A stretch of 64,000 bases of DNA from Ampelocalamus luodianensis. Lineage: Eukaryota; Streptophyta; Magnoliopsida; Poales; Poaceae. The stretch is taken from NCBI GenBank assembly GCA_036346255.1, contig CM070617.1, forward strand, positions 20,697,080-20,761,079, read 5' to 3'. The notes under the pieces are model-generated. The model had not been told where the DNA came from. It was given only the letters and a program-made list of their open reading frames with translations, and ran no database searches. Position numbers and translations under genes: made by a program. Below, piece by piece: positions 57,509 to 64,000 of this stretch (positions are counted from its first letter, which is position 1; every line of letters starts with the position of its first letter).

Positions 57509-60500
57509 ATGTCTGGCTCGCCGGAGCAAGTCGTGAGCGAGGTCGGCAAGCGCCTCTCGCAGCCGCGCCTAGGCAAGGACGCTCTCGTCAAGCTCCTCAA
57601 GGTGACCACCCCCTCCGTCCCACCCATTTCCCCTCCTGGTCCATTTGCTTCGTCCGATTTAACCCAACGCGCTTCCATTTCTCACGAATCGCTGTGCTGC
57701 TTTGGAATTTCGAACTGGTTGGAGGCGTGCTGTGCTGCTAATTTTGACGGTATTTGCTACTTAGATTAGTAGTTGGAATTCAGGAAGCCACTTCAGCCTT
57801 CCTCTGTGGCTTGGATGGGTGTGGGTTACTGACGGTTTGGTGAATTCGTGTACCATGTAGCAATTTGTGCTGATTTTCCACTTACACTGGAGTGATAGTG
57901 CAGTAATGCTGAAGAATTTGTGTATTCACTATGCTTGTTTGACAATTTGAGTGATTAGAGCTTTTGAGAGTTGGTTTCTGATTTGGGGATTTTAGTGTAA
58001 ACTCGGTTGGGATTTATGATGTTTATGGTTAATCAGAACGTTTTTTCCCCTCTGTTGAAATCAGTTTCGATTTGGGGATATTCTTAATGGCGGGGAATAG
58101 ATGCGCCAATGGCTTAGGAGAGACCTTTATCTCCCTGCCAATTGGAAACAGCCACAGAGCCTTCAGTTAATTATTATATTTCATCCATTGGGTTAAACAA
58201 TTGTGCCAGTACATGTTGTTCGAAGTTTGCCAGCTTTCTGAATTTTCTAATTTGAAGGAAGTTGCTAGCCATGGAGATTTTAACGGATAAGGAATAAAGG
58301 ATATTTGAGGCTTGAACGGTTGAACCTGTTCACTATCTTAAACTGCCAGTAACACTTGAACGTTTGAATCTATTTTGCCTCCTATTCCATTTTATGTGAT
58401 AAACCTTTTCTAGGAGATTGATTGGATATTTGGATTAATTTAGGGGTTGTTGCCTTTTTAAGTTGTTATGGCAAATGTGATTTTCATCAGTTTGTGCTTT
58501 CTATTTTAGTGACTGTTTGGGGAGTTAAGAGCATTGACTTTGTTCAAACACCTTGTTAAATCTGTACTTGAACTGTTTTCTTGATCTAATTAGGGATCGC
58601 ATGTATGATAACCCCAATAGTTCAAATTTGAACCTAGTGGTAGGAGGCAATCTGGAGCTAGCAATGAATTTGTAAATACTTAAGTTGGATCACCATGATG
58701 CTCAAAAGTTAAAATAATCGTGAATTGAGATTCTGCAGCTTCAATCTATCATTGACTGATTGTTTATTTACATTATCTTTTCTCCGAATAAATTTAATTT
58801 TTCTACTTCGATAACTTGTTTTTGTTATTTATGTGCAGCAAGCTGAAAGTGCTCTATCAGAGTTGAGTCAGTCCTCCTCTCTGCAGGATGCTCTGCATCC
58901 TTTGAGTAAATCTCTGGTCCAGACTACTTTACTTAACCATAAAGACAAGGATGTCAAACTTCTTGTTGCAGTTTGCTTTATTGAAGTTATGCGGGTCCTT
59001 GCACCTGAGCCACCTTTTAGTGACGAAATATTTAAGGTATTTAACACTGATGTGTCTTGGGTGTTGGTGTCGTTCGATCATTACCATTTGGTGATATGAA
59101 ATACTACCTAATAGTCATATTTTTCAACAGGACTTCTGGAACATATTCATTTTTTACTTTTGAGTCATTAAGTTTAGTGATTTTTTTTTTAATGAGGACC
59201 ACACTCTTACAACACTTTGTTAACTGCTTTCTCTCAGGAAATATTTAGGCTCTTTATCAGCATATTTGCAGACCTTTCTGAAACTAGCAGTCCATATCTT
59301 ATAAGAAGGATGAAGATATTGGAAAATGTTGCTGCACTTAGATGTTCTATAATTATGCTCGACATTGGCTGTCAGGATTTGGTTCTTGATATGGTCAAAA
59401 CTTTCTTCTCAGCAGTAAAGTAAGACTAAATCTACTGCTTTGGTTGCTATACACCTATACTTTATTACAACCAACCTTAAAATCTGACGCTTATTTGTCG
59501 ATACCTATCATTGCTTGTAAATACATTTATTTTTATTCTTTGTTGAGCAGATTTTACTCATAGTGAGATTTGATCTAAAAATCATGAGTAGAGTTTTGTT
59601 CGCTAATATCCTATCAATCTATTTCTGTTTGTAATGCTACCTATTATTTATGGAGAGAGCTAGGAGTTGACGTATCACCAGGACTTCCAGTTCCAATACT
59701 GTGTATCAGAAAATGTCAATGTGCAGTCCCATGTTTATTGCAGTATTTAGATGTTTATTCATAGGGCTGATTATTATTTATGGAGAAAGCTAAAAGCTCT
59801 CAAATCATCAGGTTTCCTTTACTGCATATCACAGTAAATATCAGTGTGCAGTGTCATGTTTATTGCAGCATTTCTTATGTTTTATTTAAGGAAAATTTGT
59901 ATATTTAATTGGATCGTCTCATGAATTTCGAATCAAGTCACTGAAGTGCGAGGTACCTAGTGGATGGAGGGGGTTTGGTGAATGTGTCTTGGTCACCATA
60001 AGAGTTGCATATGCTAGCGTTGTGGTTCTAATCTCTTGTTATCTAACTGGCAAACTTGTTTAGATAACTGGGACATTCATTTCCCTTAACCAATTTATAA
60101 TCTGAGAAACATGTGTGCCATGACATGCAGAAATCCCATTATATTAGTAGTTTGCTCTACAACTATATGCTTAAAAGACTTTATATTATAACTGGAAGTG
60201 TATTTTTTGTATTAGCACGTCTATATTTTGATAAATGATGCTTCTGTTTCGAGGACCTAAGTTGTTTATACTCTGAGAAACTTGTGGACACCACTGTTGC
60301 TCAAAACATGGTTCTATTTAAGTTGAAAACTTACCGATTCAAAGAAGTTTTTGTAAGATGTATGAAATGTAGGGGACACCCATGTAGCCTAGTGGTAGAG
60401 CACAAGGTTGTGGTGGTTGAGCTCATGGGTTCAGGTCCCCACTCTCCTCCTTAAAATCAAAGCTATGCAGTTCCTCCTGCGTATTATCTTGTTTTAAGTT

Positions 60501-63014
60501 GTATGAAATGCTCAATGTGTACTGACCACACACATCATGCAGCAAAATGGCTGAAATTTCTAGGAGATAATTCTGTTCCTACGAGAAGTGATTTTTGGAG
60601 CTTGTTTATTTTGGTGATTTTTCTTTAAATAAACATCTGTTGCTTATTGACTTTTGGAAGAAATAGACAATGCTGAATGAAAACAGACTTGTAAGCTCAC
60701 TATAGTACTGATGAATCTACTATACAGTCTTGTACAATGTGACAATGTCTCATACTGAGGTCATTGCTTGACCAGAAATTTTCAAGGGGGTTTGACCTGT
60801 TGACCATGTGATGGCAACTCACAAACTGCATTGGATGCAATCATGCAACATTAATCAATCTGATACATACGTTGTAATCGATGTAGCGCGTGCATGCAAC
60901 ATCAATCAATGTAATACATAAGTCGCAATCATGCATGTCCGTTGAATGCAAATTTTATCCAGTAGACTTCTTCTGGCCCTCAGTAAATTCTATTTTTTTT
61001 TAAAAAAAATCATGCATTGTTGTATCTATTTTTTGGTATTACTTTCTTCCTGATTCTCTCTGTACTTTGAATTGTTCATGCTCATATTTGTCGACTTCAT
61101 AATTGTTTGATTCTGGAAATTTAGTGTGAACTCTTTAGGTTAACTTCTTGATTGTAAAACTGTTTACAGGCAAGGTCTTCAGCATAGTGTGTGCCAGGCT
61201 ATGCTATCAATAATGACACAAATATTAAATGAAAAAGTTACTCAACCTCTTCTGGATGTGATTTTACGCAATTTAGTAAAAGAGGACAAGGTGTGTTGTT
61301 TACTGTCCATTTGTTACTAACGGTATCTGTAGTTCTCTACATGAATAACTTAGATATTTGAACATACATTACTTGTTCTTTTGGTCCAAGCTAATGTTAG
61401 TTTGCTTCTTGTTGCCTGTGCAGGGAGCATCCCACAAGCTCGCTGTTGACATCATTCAGAACTGTACCGAGAAATTGGAGCCCGTTGTTCGTGTTTTTTT
61501 GTCATCGTGCATTTTCAGTAATGATGTGTCGGTTCATGAACTCAGGAAACAACATCATAAAGTTATTCTGGAAATATTCCAGTGTGCACCCCAGATGCTT
61601 TTTGCTGTCATTCCAAACTTAACCCATGAACTCCTTGTATGTTATTCTCTATTGCCTTTGTTACTCTACTATACTCGCATCGTATTCTCCCTGAACTTGT
61701 ACCGTCTGCTTCTTTAGAGTGACCAGGTTGATATCAGACTAGAGGCAGTTCACCTGATTGGGAGGCTTCTTGTCTTCTCTAATCTTCGCTTTGGTCAAGA
61801 AAACCAGTTAGTTTTTATGGAGTTCTTGAAGAGATTCTCTGACAAATCTGCAGAAGTAAGAATTGCTGCAATTGATGCAGCGAAAGCCTGCTACATGGCT
61901 GTATCATCTGGAAATGAAGCACAAGATATCCTTAGTAAGACTGCTACTTTCATTGTTTTTTCTTATATATAGATTTCTGTGTTAGGTTAGCATCCTTTTC
62001 GTGTTGATGTTCTGTTTCTTTTGGCAGCATCACTTGAAGGAAGGTTATTGGATTTCGATGACAAAGTGAGGATCCGAGCTGTTCATGCAGTTTGTGATTT
62101 AGCCAAATCAAATCTAAGCTCATTTCCTTCTGAGGTGGTAGTACAAGCAGCAGAGAGGCTACGTGACAAAAAAGTAAGCATGCACTGTTGATATCCACTT
62201 CAGGTTCTCTACCATCACTCACTCTCTTTTTTTGCAGGTATCTGTCAGAAAGAATGTAATGCATAAGTTGCTGGATGTATATCGAGATTACTGTGAGAAA
62301 TGCTCAAAAGGAACTGCAACAGTTAACACTCATTATGAACAAATCCCGGCTAAACTTATAGTTCTTTGTTTCGATAAAGATAGCGAAGCATTCAGGTTTG
62401 TTCTTTTTTCCTTTGCACGCAGGTTCATGCCCACTGTTCTGATTTCTGAGTTCTGGCTTCTTATTATGGCAGGCCGCAGAATATGGAGCTTCTCTTTGCT
62501 GAAGAACTCTTCCCACCATCACTTCCTCCAAAAGAAAGAGCAATCCACTGGGTTGAGTTCTTCTCTTATTTCAAACTACAACATGTTAAGGCTTTGCAGA
62601 TCATCTTTTCTCAGAAAAGAAGGTACATATCTGTAGCATATAATATATAAATATATAAATGCTATAACTGCATGTAACACATTTTATGCAAAAAATTACC
62701 TTTAGGTTGCAACTGGAGATGCAAGCATATTTATCACTTCGAGCAAAGAAGGTTCGTAAATCATCAATAAACAGGCAACATTCAATGACCTTTTCTCAAA
62801 CTGAACCTTGCATGTGCTGCAGGAGGAACCTTCAGATGAAATACAGAAGAAAATTTGTGCGTCTTTCAGAACGATGTCAGCTTCCTTTGCAGATACCTCT
62901 AAGGTTGAAGAGTGCTTTGAAAGTTTGCACCATATGAAAGATAATAACATATTTAAGGATTTGATTGAATTAAGCAATGAGGGCACTACTTTTGCAACAG
63001 CCCGATCAATAAGA
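57509..63014 (+). CDS. PDS5: PDS5 sister-chromatid cohesion protein, 5' part (continues past the window)
   Basis: PDS5 is a HEAT-repeat protein that binds cohesin and controls its loading and release with WAPL. Eleven exons are seen: 57509-57601, 58839-59036, 59238-59419, 61170-61290, 61424-61636, 61718-61934, 62028-62173, 62238-62395, 62473-62622, 62706-62751 and 62823-63014. All have GT/AG borders and a continuous frame (572 codons). MSGSPEQVVSEVGKRLSQPR starts the protein. NHKDKDVKLLVAVCFIEVMR, SPYLIRRMKILENVAALR, DSEAFRPQNMELLFAEELF and PPKERAIHWVEFF match plant PDS5. Family members are longer, so more exons lie beyond 64000. Intron 3 (1.75 kb) holds a SINE-like piece. The Met was chosen because it follows a GC-rich leader and leads straight into the conserved N-terminus. 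Confidence 0.93.
60371..60460 (+). mobile_element. tRNA-derived SINE-like piece in PDS5 intron 3
   Basis: tagcctagtggtagagcaca (from about 60387) looks like a polymerase III A box, and gggttcaggtccc (from about 60428) like a B box, about 40 bp apart. The flanks do not form an acceptor stem, so a true tRNA gene is unlikely and a SINE head is the better reading. Confidence 0.55.
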
Positions 63015-64000
63015 GTAATACTCTTTATCCTTCTAATTGATGAGACTGTATATTGTTTGGCTTCTCCTTGGTTTTGTTTATCATAAGAATCCAATATGAA
63101 TCCAATCAGTATCAACTTATTTGGGAGGTTGTGGTTCATACTTTCTAAAATTCACTGAAATATCCATATGTTTCATTGTTTTCCTGGCATGCTTAATCTA
63201 TTGCATAATTCTATTTACACATCAGTGGTGGCATATCCCATGCACAACCCCCTTCTCATTGACAGTTTGACACCTGTGCATGCCCTCCAGTTTGAGCTCT
63301 AAATGAATTGAATAATTCTCAAGAAAATTAGAAAGATAGTCTTTGGAGTGCTATAACACCTTGTGATATTTCAAATTTAAATTCGGTTCAATGAAAAGCA
63401 AACAAGGTGAATTTTGGGGTTATAGTAAGTTTTGTTTCTTTGACTTTGAGGAGGTTTCATTCCTAGCCTACCCAACTTGTTTGGGACCAAAGGCTTTGTT
63501 GTTGTTGTTGTTGTTGTTGAGTAAGTTTTGTTTCCCTTTTCCTTTTCCCTTTCTATTTACTTTTCAAAAGAATTTGTCTTTTTCCTTTGTTTCTCCTTCT
63601 GTAGATCAGATTTGAACTTGATTTTGCATGATGCTAAATTATGCCTCTATTTGCTGCCGCCGCCACTCTCTAAATGTGTGAACATGTGTACACGAAAAGG
63701 AATAAAATGAGTTTTCTGTCATCCTTGTCATAGATCTGTTATTTGATATTATGTACCATAAGTCTTTTCTCTTTCCTTTTTTTCAGTATTGAGGGCTCGC
63801 AAATTAAAACATGGCCTGTAGGACTAGTCTAGTCACCAGGGAACATATAATTGGCTTTTTTTTTAGATATTCCATCTATTTACCATCCTCTGCATGCTTA
63901 AACTTATAGGAAGCAAGGCAAGTAGACTGCAATTTTGTCAATGTTTCCAATTCCTGACATATTTGCCAGCAAACTACTTAATTCTGAACTTCCATATTCT
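63015..64000 (+). other. PDS5 intron 11, open at the right edge
   Basis: After the donor (agagtaata, 63015) I see no further exon with a frame that continues PDS5. It is AT-rich with a (gtt)n tract. The next exon lies beyond the window. Confidence 0.6.
63440..63521 (+). mobile_element. SINE or LINE tail in PDS5 intron 11
   Basis: ctagcctacccaacttgttt, gggac and aaaggctt followed by seven copies of gtt resemble, from memory, the 3' end of Au-type SINEs of grasses. The A and B boxes of a complete copy are not seen nearby. Confidence 0.5.

Noticed and set aside
60371..60460. A tRNA gene
   Set aside because: A- and B-box-like words are present but no acceptor stem or anticodon arm can be folded; a SINE head is more likely.

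Overview
This window is nuclear DNA from a grass (Poaceae). The genes have introns with GT/AG borders. They encode plant-type proteins: PsbS, the augmin subunit AUG7, a Dof zinc-finger protein and PDS5. The spaces between them hold nested Ty1/copia and Ty3/gypsy (chromovirus) retrotransposons, Mutator- and Harbinger-type DNA elements, (TA)n microsatellites and SINE-like pieces. There are no prokaryotic features.

Layout. 1-693 is unassigned flank. 694-7482 is a decayed copia element (A, + strand). 7875-8972 is a small element with terminal inverted repeats of about 300 bp. 9159-10646 is psbS copy 1 on the minus strand, with four exons. 9624-23378 and 23379-37148 are two units of a direct tandem duplication of about 13.76 kb. 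Each unit carries, from left to right, psbS sequence, its upstream region (four (TA)n tracts and two palindromic elements), a decayed gypsy chromovirus with a 3.3-kb LTR on the minus strand, and part of a diverged related LTR that contains an AT-rich minisatellite. The duplication breakpoints lie in psbS exon 3 and in the minisatellite, so psbS copy 2 (23379-24404) has lost its 3' end. 35329-39516 is the rest of the diverged LTR plus a further LTR piece. 39517-40310 is purine-rich. 40311-47314 is a second copia element of the same family as A (B, minus strand), with a perfect 5-bp target duplication.

From 47.3 kb the window becomes gene-rich. AUG7 (47712-51010, 9 exons, +) encodes a subunit of the augmin complex, which nucleates branching spindle microtubules. 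A short Dof gene (51958-52335, +) appears frameshifted after its DNA-binding domain. PDS5 (57509 to beyond the right edge, +; 11 exons seen) encodes a cohesin regulator. Small DNA transposons fill the gaps between them.

The strongest observations are: (1) the tandem duplication, which leaves psbS as one full-length copy with an apparent exon-1 frameshift and one 3'-truncated copy with an intact exon 1; (2) a strong bias in the differences between repeat copies, in which CTG or CAG in one copy reads CG in the other, only in transposon sequence, which looks like a base-calling effect of CHG methylation rather than mutation; (3) a perfect palindrome newly made at the LTR/primer-site junction of copia A; (4) a tandem repeat in an AUG7 intron that copies the splice-site region of two flanking exons; (5) a Mutator-type element whose right end, with its target duplication, is repeated in tandem. 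I did not find a convincing wholly new biological system.
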